The notes: a model not told the origin generated them from the sequence alone. A DNA stretch of 64,000 bases from Ilumatobacteraceae bacterium (GCA_018401375.1 JAGYKR010000003.1:1-64000); one strand, 5' to 3'; shown: positions 1-8,229, counted from the stretch's first letter. Program-made: numbers and translations.

Positions 1-1036
1 ACTGCAGGACCCAAACACCCAGAATCCACACAGCGATCATCGTGCGAGTGAGATCAACGTCTCCCAGCAGCCACCCGAGCGTCACAAGCCCGATGACGGT
101 CTGGGTGAGATAGTTCGAGAGCGCCATCCGGCCGGTGTTACGGAACCGCTCCAGATGACGGCTGCCGCTGCGGTTCCACAAGATGATGACCGCCATGTAC
201 CCCAGCGCCATCGGGATGGTCCCCACTCCGGTGGGGATGGTGGCGGTGATCGCATGCTCAGCGGACCAATCGGTGGCGATGTGCCAGACCGGGCCGATGG
301 CGGTGACAGCGACACCAACCCCAAGGCCCCATCGTGCGAGGCGGCGGTAGTAGGCGTCGTCGCGCTCGCCTTGCACGATGCCGAGGCGATAGATCCCGAC
401 CCCGATCAGCATCAGGCCCAGTGCCCGACCCACCGCATTGATGATGAACCAGGTCTCTGCCGTTGCGCCCTTGATGTCGGTTCCGGCAAACCAGAAAGCA
501 CCGAGCTCGGTGGGGTCGCCCCCGATTGCAGATTGGAAAAACGGTGCGGACACGGTCCCGATCATGGCGAGCACCACACCGGAGATGACGAGCAGTCGGG
601 CTGGCAGACGTCGCACTAACAGCACGAAGGGGGCACACATTGCGTAGAGCGCAAGGATGTCGCCGAACCACAACGCCCCATGAATCAGGCCGACGCCCAA
701 CAACAGGGCAAAACGCCACAAGCTGAGCGAGACGACGCGGCGGCCCTTGGCCTTGGCGCGGTCAGCGAAGATGACCACACCGACACCGAACAACAACGAG
801 AACAGCGCCATCATCTTCTGGTCGATGAAGACCATCGTGAGCACCCCGACCACCCAGTCGAATGGCTGTCCGATCCCGTCGGCGGACACGTTGAAGTACG
901 CAGCAGGGTTGAGGCCAAAGGTCAGCGCGTTCATCGGCAAGATCCCCAAGATTGCGATACCCCGGATGGTGTCAAGCGAGGTGATCCGCTCCGCTCGTGA
1001 GACCGGTCCTGACGCAGAACTAGTAGGCGATGTCAT
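1..1036 (-). CDS. DUF418 (YeiB-type) membrane protein, 3' end outside the window
   Basis: The minus-strand frame from the ATG at 1036 stays open to the window edge (345 codons). It reads as a multi-pass membrane protein: an N-terminal motif around SLDTIRGIAILGILPMN, then helices such as MMALFSLLFGVGVVIFA and LLLGVGLIHGALWFGDILAL, and near the edge GRMALSNYLTQTVIGL, the typical C-terminal DUF418 signature. Members of this family are poorly characterised inner-membrane proteins, sometimes linked to transport. The C-terminus is cut by the window. No ribosome binding site is obvious before the start. Function cannot be set from the sequence. Confidence 0.85.
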   Translation of the reverse strand, partial: MTSPTSSASGPVSRAERITSLDTIRGIAILGILPMNALTFGLNPAAYFNVSADGIGQPFDWVVGVLTMVFIDQKMMALFSLLFGVGVVIFADRAKAKGRRVVSLSLWRFALLLGVGLIHGALWFGDILALYAMCAPFVLLVRRLPARLLVISGVVLAMIGTVSAPFFQSAIGGDPTELGAFWFAGTDIKGATAETWFIINAVGRALGLMLIGVGIYRLGIVQGERDDAYYRRLARWGLGVGVAVTAIGPVWHIATDWSAEHAITATIPTGVGTIPMALGYMAVIILWNRSGSRHLERFRNTGRMALSNYLTQTVIGLVTLGWLLGDVDLTRTMIAVWILGVWVLQ

Positions 1037-1115
1037 GACTGCGCCTGGATTCTGGCAGACCCGGCACATGGAGCGTCAACAACGATCGCAGCTGATCGGT
1101 CATGGCCACCCATGG

Positions 1116-1295
1116 TCAGCCGCGTCCCCGGCCGAGCATCGCACTGAACCCGCCGAAGACTCCGCCGAGCACACCCATCATCCACCACATCCCAGTGCCG
1201 GCACCAATGGCCGCGCCGATGGCGACACCGAGGAGCCCGATGGCGACCTGCTTTGGCCACAGTGGTGAATCTTGCCTGTCATTGGTGTTGCTCAT
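1116..1295 (-). CDS. small membrane protein (59 aa)
   Basis: A short minus-strand frame starting MSNTNDRQDSPLWPKQ, followed by glycine/alanine-rich hydrophobic segments (IGLLGVAIGAAIGAGTGMWW, MMGVLGGVFGGF), so one or two membrane helices are likely. The ATG at 1295 is preceded by AGAGGAG at a good distance, which favours it over the longer reading from 1343. It lies upstream of the DUF418 gene in the same direction. I recognise no family. Confidence 0.6.
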   Translation of the reverse strand: MSNTNDRQDSPLWPKQVAIGLLGVAIGAAIGAGTGMWWMMGVLGGVFGGFSAMLGRGRG

Positions 1296-1467
1296 GGTTC
1301 GCTCCTCTTTGGTTCGCCCTGACGGGCCCGATTGATGCAACAACAGCCTGAACCGAAGTCGACGTGTAGTCGTCGGCCGGACAAGGCATCGGTGTCATCC
1401 CCGGGATGGTTCCAGGATCATCCCCACGGTCGATGCGGACCGAGTCATCGTCTGGAAGGCTGGAGCA

Positions 1468-2466
1468 ATGGAGTCCCGAAACGACGCTCCGTACGAGGCC
1501 CGAAACAACCGACCAAGAGCCAGTCGATCAGTCCACAAAATCGTGATCCTGGGCCTCGTCTGCTGGTCAATCGGTGTAGGGCTCTGGGAGTGGTCCTGGG
1601 TGGCCGGTCTCTCTGGCAGCGTCATCGGTGGGGCACTGCTGACAGGAGCGCTCACCACTTTGGCTCAGTCCTCCTCCGACACTCGGTGGCCGGTGTGGAC
1701 GATCACCATCCCGATTGCGATCTCTTTGACTCTGCTCAGCCAAGGCGTCAGCCGAGCGAGCTTTCTGGAGCGGGCCACCCTCAGCGGCCTCGGCACGATT
1801 GGAATCCTCCTCGTGCTCCTACGCATTCTCGAAGACCGGGTCACCGCCGAACGCCGGCTATCGGAGCATCGACTCGACGATGTTCGCCGACATCTCGCCG
1901 GCGAGGTTCATGACGTGGTCGGCCACACCCTCGCTGCCTCGATGCTGCACACCTCGGCGGCCCGCCTCGCGATCCGCACCGACCCCGAGGCAGCCATCGC
2001 CTCACTCGAGCGATCAGAAGAGCATGCCCGACGCTCGATGCGCAACATCCACAGCATCGTGCACCTGCTTCGTGACAGATCCGGTGCCGACGCGCCTGTG
2101 CCGACCGTGGACGACCTCATCCGACTCGTCGACGACGTGCGAGCCGGCGGCGCAGTCGTCGCCATGGACACGACCGGGAATCTCGACGAGCTCACAGCAG
2201 TAACCGCCCTCACCCTGTATCGCGTGGTGCAAGAGGGCGTGACCAACGCGATCCGACACGGAACCGGACCCGTCCAGATCACCATCGGGTTCGATGGCAG
2301 CGAGGTCGGTGTCCAGATCGTGAACGATCGCGCCGCTCGCCCACCGATGCCGTCTACGGGCACGGGCCTCATCGGCATGCGCGAGCGGGTGGAAGCCCTC
2401 GGAGGCGAGGTCACGACACAGGGATCCGACGGCCGATGGACGCTGCGAGTAAGGATCCCCGCATGA
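1468..2466 (+). CDS. NarL-family sensor histidine kinase
   Basis: A 332-residue two-component sensor. Residues 24-120 hold about four membrane helices with no large extracellular loop. A HisKA_3 dimerisation/phosphoacceptor region follows with His148 in EVHDVVGHTL, then a HATPase_c domain with the N box (VVQEGVTNAIRHG) and a G box (GTGLIGMRERVEALGG). It would autophosphorylate and pass phosphate to the response regulator, whose ATG overlaps this gene's stop by 4 nt. The signal is unknown; the short loops suggest it senses the membrane or works with a partner protein. Confidence 0.93.
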   Translation: MESRNDAPYEARNNRPRASRSVHKIVILGLVCWSIGVGLWEWSWVAGLSGSVIGGALLTGALTTLAQSSSDTRWPVWTITIPIAISLTLLSQGVSRASFLERATLSGLGTIGILLVLLRILEDRVTAERRLSEHRLDDVRRHLAGEVHDVVGHTLAASMLHTSAARLAIRTDPEAAIASLERSEEHARRSMRNIHSIVHLLRDRSGADAPVPTVDDLIRLVDDVRAGGAVVAMDTTGNLDELTAVTALTLYRVVQEGVTNAIRHGTGPVQITIGFDGSEVGVQIVNDRAARPPMPSTGTGLIGMRERVEALGGEVTTQGSDGRWTLRVRIPA

Positions 2467-3095
2467 TCCGCGTGCTGCTTGTCGACGACCAAGAGCTAGT
2501 TCGCGAGGGCCTCCGAAGCCTGGTCGCCACCGACCCTGGACTCACCGTGGTCGGCGAATGCGCCGACGGTGACGAGGTCATCAGCCAGATCGAACTCACC
2601 CGACCCGATGTCGTGGTCATGGACATCCGCATGAGGCGGGTGGACGGAGCGACCGCAACGGCGAGCATTCGCGCCGTGGACGGCCCGCCGGTGCTGGTCC
2701 TGACCACCTTCGACGATGACGAGACCCTCGCAGCAGCGCTTCGAGCCGGAGCTGCGGGCTTCGTCGTGAAGACGACTCGTGGCGAGGACATCTTGCGCGC
2801 GATTGCCACAGTGGCCGCAGGCGACGCATGGATCGACCCCAGCGTCGCCGGCCGAGTGCTCAGCGCCTACCGCGAACGAACCTCACGGGAGTCGCCCGAC
2901 CTCAGCGCACTGACCGAGCGCGAACTCGACGTGCTTAAGGTGGTCGGCCGCGGACTGAACAACCGTGAGGCAGCCGACGCGCTCTTCGTCAGCGAGGCCA
3001 CGATCAAGACCCACCTCGGTCGGATCCTCACGAAACTCGGCATCCGAGACCGCGTCGCCGTCGTCGTCTTCGCCCACGACCACCACATCGTCTGA
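2463..3095 (+). CDS. NarL/FixJ-family response regulator
   Basis: A 210-residue regulator with an N-terminal receiver domain (acidic pair in LLVDDQ, phosphoacceptor Asp54 in VVMDIRM, Thr in VLTTFDD, Lys in VVKTTRG) and a C-terminal LuxR-type helix-turn-helix (LTERELDVLKVVGRGLNN, SEATIKTHLGRILTKL). The start is set by the ATGA overlap with the sensor kinase; a longer reading from 2436 would add nine residues ahead of the receiver fold. The pair forms one operon; targets are unknown. Confidence 0.94.
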   Translation: MIRVLLVDDQELVREGLRSLVATDPGLTVVGECADGDEVISQIELTRPDVVVMDIRMRRVDGATATASIRAVDGPPVLVLTTFDDDETLAAALRAGAAGFVVKTTRGEDILRAIATVAAGDAWIDPSVAGRVLSAYRERTSRESPDLSALTERELDVLKVVGRGLNNREAADALFVSEATIKTHLGRILTKLGIRDRVAVVVFAHDHHIV

Positions 3096-3148
3096 GGCGA
3101 GCCCGACGGGCATTGGCGGTAGATCGTTGCGGTCGAAACCGTGCCGGG

Positions 3149-3571
3149 ATGAACCGACTCGCCACAGCCGTAGCGACCGGTGTGATCAGCGCAGCGACCG
3201 CGTTGGCGATCGTCTGGGTCATCACCTTCATCCGTGACGCATCGTTCATCGATGCGGTCCGACAGCCACGGTTCTGGTTGGTCGAAGGTGCCGTGATGGC
3301 CATCGCTGTGTTCGTCGTGCTCTCGAAATCCAGTGGCGACACTGCGACCACTCGGTCACCGATGCGCCGAGTCGCTGAGCATGTCGCCTGGACCGCAGTC
3401 GCCGCCATCGCGATCGGGATTCTGCTCGCAATCGCAACCGACACCCCAATCGGGCAACTCGTGATCAGCATCGAGTTTCTCATTCCCGCCGGTATCGCAC
3501 TCTTGGTTGCCGCCCTCGAGGCATGGCCCAACAACAAAGCTTTGGGCGATCGGCGCGCACATCGCCGATGA
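3149..3571 (+). CDS. small integral membrane protein, unknown function
   Basis: About 140 residues with four hydrophobic stretches (for example TGVISAATALAIVWVITFI, VEGAVMAIAVFVVLS, WTAVAAIAIGILLAIA, FLIPAGIALLVAAL). It follows the two-component pair by about 50 nt in the same direction and may share its transcript. An upstream in-frame start at 3113 exists, but MNRLATAV at 3149 gives a natural membrane N-terminus. No family recognised. Confidence 0.6.
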   Translation: MNRLATAVATGVISAATALAIVWVITFIRDASFIDAVRQPRFWLVEGAVMAIAVFVVLSKSSGDTATTRSPMRRVAEHVAWTAVAAIAIGILLAIATDTPIGQLVISIEFLIPAGIALLVAALEAWPNNKALGDRRAHRR

Positions 3572-3577
3572 TGCGGG

Positions 3578-3883
3578 TCAGCACCCGGTGGCAGCGTGAA
3601 GGGTGCGACACATATCGGCCAGACGCGCCGGCGGCAGCATTGCGACTTTCCTGCGGAAAGTCTCCCGGGGAATCGTGTGGAGATTGTCGAAGTTGACCAC
3701 GCTGTCGGTGGGAACACCGTCGGCCTCGGTGAGCACCATTTTCGACACGAGCCCGCGACGCGTCCCGGTCAATGCGGCGACCACCACCGAACCGATGCGA
3801 TCCGCAACCGGATCACGGGTCAGCACAAGAACCGGTCAGTCGCCGCCGGGCGTGGCCGCGAACCAGACCTCACCGCGCTGCAT
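3578..3883 (-). pseudogene. MazF/PemK-type toxin gene broken by an in-frame stop
   Basis: From the minus-strand ATG at 3883 the frame reads MQRGEVWFAATPGGD, then TGA at 3838-3836, then continues PVLVLTRDPVADRIGSVVVA, SVVNFDNLHTIP and a C-terminal RTLHAATGC. This is the full MazF/PemK endoribonuclease layout (family form: RGEVWxA..GG..RPVLVLSRD). The stop replaces the Arg normally found before PVLVL, so a single CGA to TGA change would explain it. The downstream part has an internal start at 3826 but would lack the first beta strands. Expected product if intact: an mRNA-cleaving toxin. A sequencing error cannot be excluded. Confidence 0.75.
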
Positions 3884-3950
3884 CGATGTCCCAATCCGGC
3901 CAGTCCTCCGACAGTCCCCGTTCGAAATCGCTCGACGCGAAACTAGACAC
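3870..3950 (-). pseudogene. antitoxin C-terminal relic upstream of the broken MazF
   Basis: A 26-codon minus-strand frame ending EDWPDWDIDAAR has its stop codon overlapping the first codons of the MazF gene (14 nt overlap), the usual arrangement of a type II antitoxin/toxin pair. The acidic, Trp-rich tail resembles the toxin-binding end of an antitoxin. No DNA-binding N-terminus is present, and the region further upstream is occupied by the divergent antitoxin at 3987. I read it as a truncated antitoxin; the evidence is context more than family match. Confidence 0.4.
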
Positions 3951-3974
3951 ATCGCTGCCTTGTCTCACGCGTGA

Positions 3975-3980
3975 TACATT
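3975..3980 (+). promoter_or_regulatory. -10 hexamer TACATT of a leaderless promoter
   Basis: TACATT fits the actinobacterial -10 pattern TAnnnT and ends 6 nt before the antitoxin ATG at 3987, so transcription would begin at or next to the start codon. No clear -35 element is seen. Confidence 0.45.
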
Positions 3981-3986
3981 CAGCGC

Positions 3987-4223
3987 ATGGCTGATGTCTC
4001 GATCCGTGATCTCCGCAACCGGGGCGGCGAGATCGTCCAGCGCGCTCAGCGCGGGGAGCGACTGACGATCACCAACGCCGGCACGCCCATCGCCGAGCTC
4101 ACCGGCCTCCCACGGCCACCCGTCACACTTGACGAGCTCCGCCGGCGCCGAGAGCAACTTCCACCGGTCGATCCTGCGGTTCTGCAGCGCGACATTGACG
4201 ACGTGATCGATCTATCGCTCTGA
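3987..4223 (+). CDS. Phd/YefM-type antitoxin of a VapBC-like pair
   Basis: 78 residues. The N-terminus MADVSIRDLRNRGGEIVQRAQRGERLTITNAG is the classic Phd/YefM 'prevent-host-death' DNA-binding fold, followed by PIAEL and an acidic C-terminal tail (PAVLQRDIDDVIDLSL) that would bind and block the toxin. The PIN-domain toxin follows after 16 nt. Such antitoxins usually repress their own operon. Unlike the neighbouring MazF locus, this pair looks intact. Confidence 0.9.
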   Translation: MADVSIRDLRNRGGEIVQRAQRGERLTITNAGTPIAELTGLPRPPVTLDELRRRREQLPPVDPAVLQRDIDDVIDLSL

Positions 4224-4239
4224 CATCCGGCGCTCTGAC

Positions 4240-4650
4240 ATGACACAAGGCATCCTCGACACCAGCACACTCCTGCTGTTGGCGCGCATCGACGCACGCA
4301 CCGACACGCTTCCCGACGAGCCATTGATCACGGCCATCACCCTCGCCGAGCTCTCCGTCGGTCCGCTCGTGACCGCCGATGACGACGAGCGGGCGGCCCG
4401 CCAAGCACACCTGCAACAGGCCGAAGCCGACTTCGAACCCCTACCGTTCGACGCAGCCGCCGCGCGTAGCTTCGGTCAGGTTGCAGCATCGCTGCGCCGC
4501 GCCGGCCTCAAGCCCTCCGCTCGGGCGTACGACGCGATGATCGCTGCTGTCGCCCTGTCGCGTGGGCTTCGGGTTCACACCTGCAACCCATCAGACTTCG
4601 ACAAGATCGACGGCCTTGAGGTCGTCGCCGTACCGCACCCCGATCACTGA
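4240..4650 (+). CDS. PIN-domain ribonuclease toxin (VapC-like)
   Basis: 136 residues with the PIN-domain acidic site: Asp7 (GILDTSTLL), Glu37 (ITLAELSVG), Asp98 (RAYDAMIAA) and Asp119/Asp121 near the C-terminus (NPSDFDKI). VapC toxins are Mg-dependent RNases that cut tRNA or rRNA and are neutralised by the antitoxin encoded just upstream. All catalytic positions are present, so it is probably functional. Confidence 0.92.
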   Translation: MTQGILDTSTLLLLARIDARTDTLPDEPLITAITLAELSVGPLVTADDDERAARQAHLQQAEADFEPLPFDAAAARSFGQVAASLRRAGLKPSARAYDAMIAAVALSRGLRVHTCNPSDFDKIDGLEVVAVPHPDH

Positions 4651-4763
4651 TCTGGGACCGGCGTCCTCTACAGCCAAGCGACGAGTTCGGACCACGCCCG
4701 CGCAATGCTGCATGGCGCAATCGGTACGTCCACTCGTTCGGATACGAATGACCTGCGGGGCAG

Positions 4764-4798
4764 GTGCCCGGGACGGGACTCGAACCCGTACCCCCTTG
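4764..4798. repeat. distal direct repeat of the tRNA-Leu 3' end (att-like)
   Basis: These 35 bp match 6116-6150, the 3' end of the intact tRNA-Leu gene, in the same orientation with one mismatch (28 bp identical, then C for T, then six identical). Duplication of a tRNA 3' end about 1.35 kb downstream of the tRNA is the usual footprint of tRNA-targeted integration. No integrase remains between the copies. Confidence 0.65.
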
Positions 4799-4833
4799 CA
4801 GAGAGGGGGCAAGCCTTAGGTCCGTACGTCTGC
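4765..4833 (-). pseudogene. tRNA-Leu remnant lacking its 5' acceptor strand
   Basis: On the minus strand, T-arm and 3' acceptor sequence matching tRNA-Leu are preceded by a variable-arm hairpin (CCCCC/GGGGG) and by GCAGACG, a D-arm end found in tRNA-Leu. The 5' acceptor strand and first half of the D arm are missing, and the anticodon stem cannot pair. It is a dead fragment. Because it retains features beyond the repeat at 4764-4798, it may come from a second tRNA-Leu gene and not simply from an att duplication. Confidence 0.55.
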
Positions 4834-4963
4834 GTCCGCACTCATCCAGAACGTCCAGCCAGTCCGAGCCGTCGTCAGTCTCAGTCCGCTGAGTCCAGCC
4901 CCGTCCGCATGCGTCCTGTGCGCCTTTTGTGCACCCCGCCGATCAACCTGTCACGGCATACCA

Positions 4964-4969
4964 TAAGAT
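4964..4969 (+). promoter_or_regulatory. -10 hexamer TAAGAT of a leaderless promoter
   Basis: TAAGAT fits TAnnnT and ends 7 nt before the ATG at 4977. The surrounding DNA is locally AT-rich (CATACCATAAGATAT), which sets it apart from the GC-rich flanks. Confidence 0.45.
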
Positions 4970-4976
4970 ATCGACG

Positions 4977-5582
4977 ATGAGAGATACCGCTCGATTGGGT
5001 CGCGGCCTGTCGGCCTCGCTGATACGACGCGCGCGGGCACAGGCTGGGCTTACCCAGACGAGGCTCGCGGAACTTGCGGGCACCACCCAGTCCGCCATCG
5101 CTGCCTACGAGGCAGGAACACGGGAGCCGACGGTTCCTGTGCTCACCCGTCTGTGCGCAGCGGCCGGCTCTCAGCTGACACTCGACATTGAGTCCAATCA
5201 GTCGCTGTACCGAGTCGCCGATGTCGCTCGTGACATCGGCGCCCTTGATCCAACCGACGAGGCACGGCGGCTTCGACTCGTGTTCGAGTTCCTGCGGGGA
5301 GCCCACGAGGACGGTCACCCCCTCACTCTCCTCGTCGCCGCCGAGCCAGCCCTGATCGGGGATGAACGCTTCGACGCCGTGCTCGCCGCGATCGCGGAGG
5401 ACCTGTGCATCCATGCGGGAGAGACCCCACCGTCATGGGTTCACGCTCCGAGCCGTTTCCTCGACGGCGCGTGGTGGGTGAGCGGACTCCCATCGGCGCG
5501 CGCAGCAGCCCTCGTCCATACACCAGCGTCATTCCGACGTCGGGGCGTCATGATCGACCGGCGGGACCTGGTGGCCGCGTGA
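4977..5582 (+). CDS. XRE-family helix-turn-helix protein paired with a nucleotidyltransferase
   Basis: 201 residues. Residues 10-60 form an XRE helix-turn-helix (LIRRARAQAGLTQTRLAELAGTTQSAIAAYEAGTREPTV). The remainder, about 135 residues, is an uncharacterised C-terminal domain. The start chosen sits just after a TAAGAT hexamer. The next gene overlaps by 4 nt, so the two are coupled. This layout suits an antitoxin/regulator plus nucleotidyltransferase effector, as in nucleotidyltransferase-type toxin-antitoxin or abortive-infection pairs; this is inference from context. The pair lies between the tRNA-Leu repeats. Confidence 0.85.
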   Translation: MRDTARLGRGLSASLIRRARAQAGLTQTRLAELAGTTQSAIAAYEAGTREPTVPVLTRLCAAAGSQLTLDIESNQSLYRVADVARDIGALDPTDEARRLRLVFEFLRGAHEDGHPLTLLVAAEPALIGDERFDAVLAAIAEDLCIHAGETPPSWVHAPSRFLDGAWWVSGLPSARAAALVHTPASFRRRGVMIDRRDLVAA

Positions 5583-6109
5583 ACGAGCCACTGCTGGACC
5601 GCGAGGTGCTCCACCGCGCTTTCTCCCTGCTCGCCGATCGGCTCTCACGCCAGGGCGTCGTTGGCGAAGTCCATGTCTTCGGCGGAGCGGCGATGGTGCT
5701 GGCCTTCAACTCCCGCGCCGCAACCCGCGATGTCGATGCGCTGTTCGCCCCCGACGGAAAGGTCCTCGAGGCTGCATGGGAGGTTGCAGCCGAGTTGGGG
5801 CTCCCGCGTTCATGGCTCAACAATCAGGCATCGAGTTACGTGTCCGGACGCGCCGGTCGAGGAACACCGGTGTTCGACCATCCACACCTGCGGGTCATGA
5901 CCACGCCGATGGAACACCTGTTGGCGATGAAGGTGCGGGCGGCCCGTGCTCTCCGTGACGCCGACGACGTGCGACTGCTGCTCGCGAAACTGGGGCTGCG
6001 CGAGGTGGGCGCCATCACCGACATCGTCGCCCGCTACTTCCCCGACGAACCACTCAGCGAACGCTCACGACTCCTGCTCGAGGACATTCTCTCCAACGAC
6101 AACACCTGA
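5579..6109 (+). CDS. nucleotidyltransferase-fold protein (DUF6036-like)
   Basis: 176 residues from a GTG that overlaps the upstream stop. It carries the minimal nucleotidyltransferase motif FGGAAMVLAFNSRAATRDVDALF, in which the GG and the D-x-D acidic pair bind Mg-nucleotide, then a conserved-looking helical part (MEHLLAMKVRAARALRDADDVRLLL). Proteins of this kind are often encoded beside an XRE or winged-helix partner and some are tRNA- or protein-modifying toxins. Whether this one is a toxin cannot be told from sequence. Its stop is 8 nt from the tRNA-Leu 3' end. Confidence 0.8.
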   Translation: MNEPLLDREVLHRAFSLLADRLSRQGVVGEVHVFGGAAMVLAFNSRAATRDVDALFAPDGKVLEAAWEVAAELGLPRSWLNNQASSYVSGRAGRGTPVFDHPHLRVMTTPMEHLLAMKVRAARALRDADDVRLLLAKLGLREVGAITDIVARYFPDEPLSERSRLLLEDILSNDNT

Positions 6110-6115
6110 CACCTC

Positions 6116-6150
6116 GTGCCCGGGACGGGACTCGAACCCGTACTCCCTTG
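6116..6150. repeat. proximal direct repeat within the tRNA-Leu 3' end
   Basis: The 3' portion of the intact tRNA-Leu gene; a near-identical 35-bp copy is at 4764-4798. The pair brackets the XRE and nucleotidyltransferase genes. Confidence 0.65.
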
Positions 6151-6201
6151 TGGGGAAGGGGGGTTTAAGCCCCCCGCGTCTGCCAATTCCGCCACCCGGG
6201 C
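6117..6201 (-). tRNA. tRNA-Leu (anticodon TAA)
   Basis: A complete 85-nt class II tRNA on the minus strand. The acceptor stem GCCCGGG pairs with CCCGGGC, the discriminator is A (CCA not encoded), the T-loop is GGTTCGAGTCC and there is a long variable arm. The anticodon stem GGGGG/CCCCC closes the loop CTTAAAC with anticodon TAA at 6167-6165. Its 3' end faces the XRE/nucleotidyltransferase pair and is duplicated at 4764. Confidence 0.95.
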
Positions 6202-6328
6202 TCGGCCCACACGCTAATGGTTTCTCTTCATCGCATCACCGATCGACCGCGCTTTTGATCAACGCGGTTTGCACAGTTCTCGGTGAACGACATGTCAGTG
6301 GGCCAGAACCTCTGATTGACTTGAGGCT

Positions 6329-7768
6329 GTGACCAATTACACGAACTTCTTCATCAACGGGGCCTGGGTGCCCGCTTCTTCCTCTGACTCGACCACGGGC
6401 TCGATTGATGTGATCGACTCCATCACCGAAGAGGTGATGGCCACGATCCCCGCTGGCACTGCAGCTGATGTGGACGCCGCCGTAGAGGCGGCCGCTGCTG
6501 CTTTTGACTCGTGGAGTCAGATGCCCGTGGAAGAACGCGCCAAATACATGTCGCGGATCGGCGATGCCCTCGCAGCGCGCATGGACGAAATCGCCACCAC
6601 CATCTCGCGTGAGACCGGTATGGCCAAGTGGCTGTCGCAACTGGTGCAAGTGGGCTTACCGATTAACTCGTTCAAGCAGGCCGCGGCGATCGCTGAGGGC
6701 TACGCCTTTGAAGAGACCGTCGGCAGTTCACTCGTCGTGCGCGAGCCAATCGGCGTCGTCGGATGCATCACCCCGTGGAACTACCCGCTGCATCAGATCG
6801 CCGCCAAGGTGGCTTTCGCGATGGCTGCAGGCTGCACCGTGGTGCTCAAGCCGTCTGAGGTCGCCCCGGTAGACGCCTTCATTTTGGCCGAGATCATCTC
6901 TGAGGTAGGCCTCCCCGCCGGCGTGTTTAACCTCGTCACCGGCTACGGCCCCGAGGTCGGTGCGGCGATGTCGGCGCATCCAAAGATCGACATGATGTCG
7001 TTTACTGGCTCCACCCGGGCCGGGCGCAGCGTGGCCCAAGTGGGTGCTGAGACCGTCAAAAAAATCGCTCTGGAACTCGGCGGGAAGTCCGCCAACATCA
7101 TGCTCGATGACCTCAGCACCGAACAGTTCGCGAAGGCTGTAGCTGACGGTGTGGGCAAAGCATTCTTGAACTCGGGTCAAACCTGCTCAGCTCTCACCCG
7201 CATGTTGGTGCCACGCACCCGTTTGGCCGAGGCCGAGCAGGTGGCTGCAGGCGCAGCCGAAAAGATGGTGGTCGGTGATCCATTCGCCGACGGTGTGAAC
7301 CTCGGGCCGTTGGCCTCAGCCGCCCAGCGCGACCGGGTGCAGAACTACATCCGCATCGGCATTGATGAGGGCGGCAAACTGATCACCGGTGGTCTCGGTG
7401 CACCCGAGGGCTGCGAGACCGGGTTCTATGTGAAGCCCACGATCTTTTCTGACATCACCCCCGAGATGACGCTGGCCCAAGAAGAGATCTTTGGTCCGGT
7501 CCTCGTGATCTTGCCTTATGACACCGAAGAAGATGCCGTGTCCATCGCCAACGGCGTGGTGTACGGCCTCGCCGGTGGCGTGTGGTCAGCCGATAAAGAC
7601 CGCGCTGTGGCAGTGGCCCGCCGCCTGCGCACCGGCCAGGTGGAAGTCAACGGTGGCGCCTTTAACCCGAACGCCCCCTTTGGTGGCTACAAGCAATCCG
7701 GTGTCGGCCGCGAGTACGGCCGCCATGGATTTGAGGAGTTCCTGGAGATCAAGAGCCTGCAACTCTGA
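6329..7768 (+). CDS. NAD(P)-dependent aldehyde dehydrogenase
   Basis: 479 residues of the ALDH superfamily. Visible are the cofactor segment ([12 protein letters not shown] and VLKPSE), FTGSTRAG, the general base Glu249 in ELGGKSAN, the nucleophile Cys286 in NSGQTCSAL and EEIFGPVL. It oxidises an aldehyde to a carboxylic acid; the substrate cannot be read from the motifs. The start is a GTG with TTGAGG just upstream. It stands alone between a tRNA and a convergent gene. Confidence 0.95.
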   Translation: MTNYTNFFINGAWVPASSSDSTTGSIDVIDSITEEVMATIPAGTAADVDAAVEAAAAAFDSWSQMPVEERAKYMSRIGDALAARMDEIATTISRETGMAKWLSQLVQVGLPINSFKQAAAIAEGYAFEETVGSSLVVREPIGVVGCITPWNYPLHQIAAKVAFAMAAGCTVVLKPSEVAPVDAFILAEIISEVGLPAGVFNLVTGYGPEVGAAMSAHPKIDMMSFTGSTRAGRSVAQVGAETVKKIALELGGKSANIMLDDLSTEQFAKAVADGVGKAFLNSGQTCSALTRMLVPRTRLAEAEQVAAGAAEKMVVGDPFADGVNLGPLASAAQRDRVQNYIRIGIDEGGKLITGGLGAPEGCETGFYVKPTIFSDITPEMTLAQEEIFGPVLVILPYDTEEDAVSIANGVVYGLAGGVWSADKDRAVAVARRLRTGQVEVNGGAFNPNAPFGGYKQSGVGREYGRHGFEEFLEIKSLQL

Positions 7769-7799
7769 TCTGAACACACAGAATCTGACATGAACTGGC

Positions 7800-7832
7800 C
7801 GGTCCGGGCTTAGGCAACCTGAGTCCGGACCG
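7800..7832. terminator. possible bidirectional terminator hairpin
   Basis: CGGTCCGG at 7800-7807 can pair with CCGGACCG at 7825-7832 across a 17-nt loop. It sits just after the aldehyde dehydrogenase and overlaps the last codons of the convergent gene. There is no T run, so this is tentative. Confidence 0.3.
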
Positions 7833-8148
7833 TGCCACCGGTGTCATCGCGAGACGTCATTTCCGTCACCGCCGCCCACAACACGCCGCGCATCCGGTCT
7901 GAATCCGGAGAGCAGAGCCCGTTAATCACGATGATCCCTTCGATCATGTCGGCGAGCACTGCGGCGAGCGGACGGTCCCTGACCCTGACGGCGACCACCG
8001 CGGTGTCGCCACGGCGCCGCACTGACCGATCCACACCCACGAGGCGTGGCGGGCAGCGAAACCCAGGCGCCACCAACCTCTCCGCCCTCGTCGCCATGGT
8101 GAGTTGTCGGGCGGCTTGAGCAAAATCTGAGGTGTGCGCGGTGTCCAT
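7810..8148 (-). CDS. hypothetical protein (112 aa)
   Basis: A minus-strand frame read from MDTAHTSDFAQAARQL, with alternating charged and hydrophobic segments (RPLAAVLADMIEGIIVINGL, MRGVLWAAVTEMTSRDD). It fills an otherwise empty 458-bp gap between two plus-strand genes. A much longer reading from 8808 runs through the nuclease gene and is not believed. No ribosome binding site or TAnnnT box is evident, so the start is uncertain. No family recognised. Confidence 0.5.
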   Translation of the reverse strand: MDTAHTSDFAQAARQLTMATRAERLVAPGFRCPPRLVGVDRSVRRRGDTAVVAVRVRDRPLAAVLADMIEGIIVINGLCSPDSDRMRGVLWAAVTEMTSRDDTGGTVRTQVA

Positions 8149-8229
8149 ACACCCATCATGACGAGGGGGTGTTGCAGCCAGATCGCGAGCAACTCTCCGA
8201 GGTCCTCGCAATCGGTACTGTGACATGTG

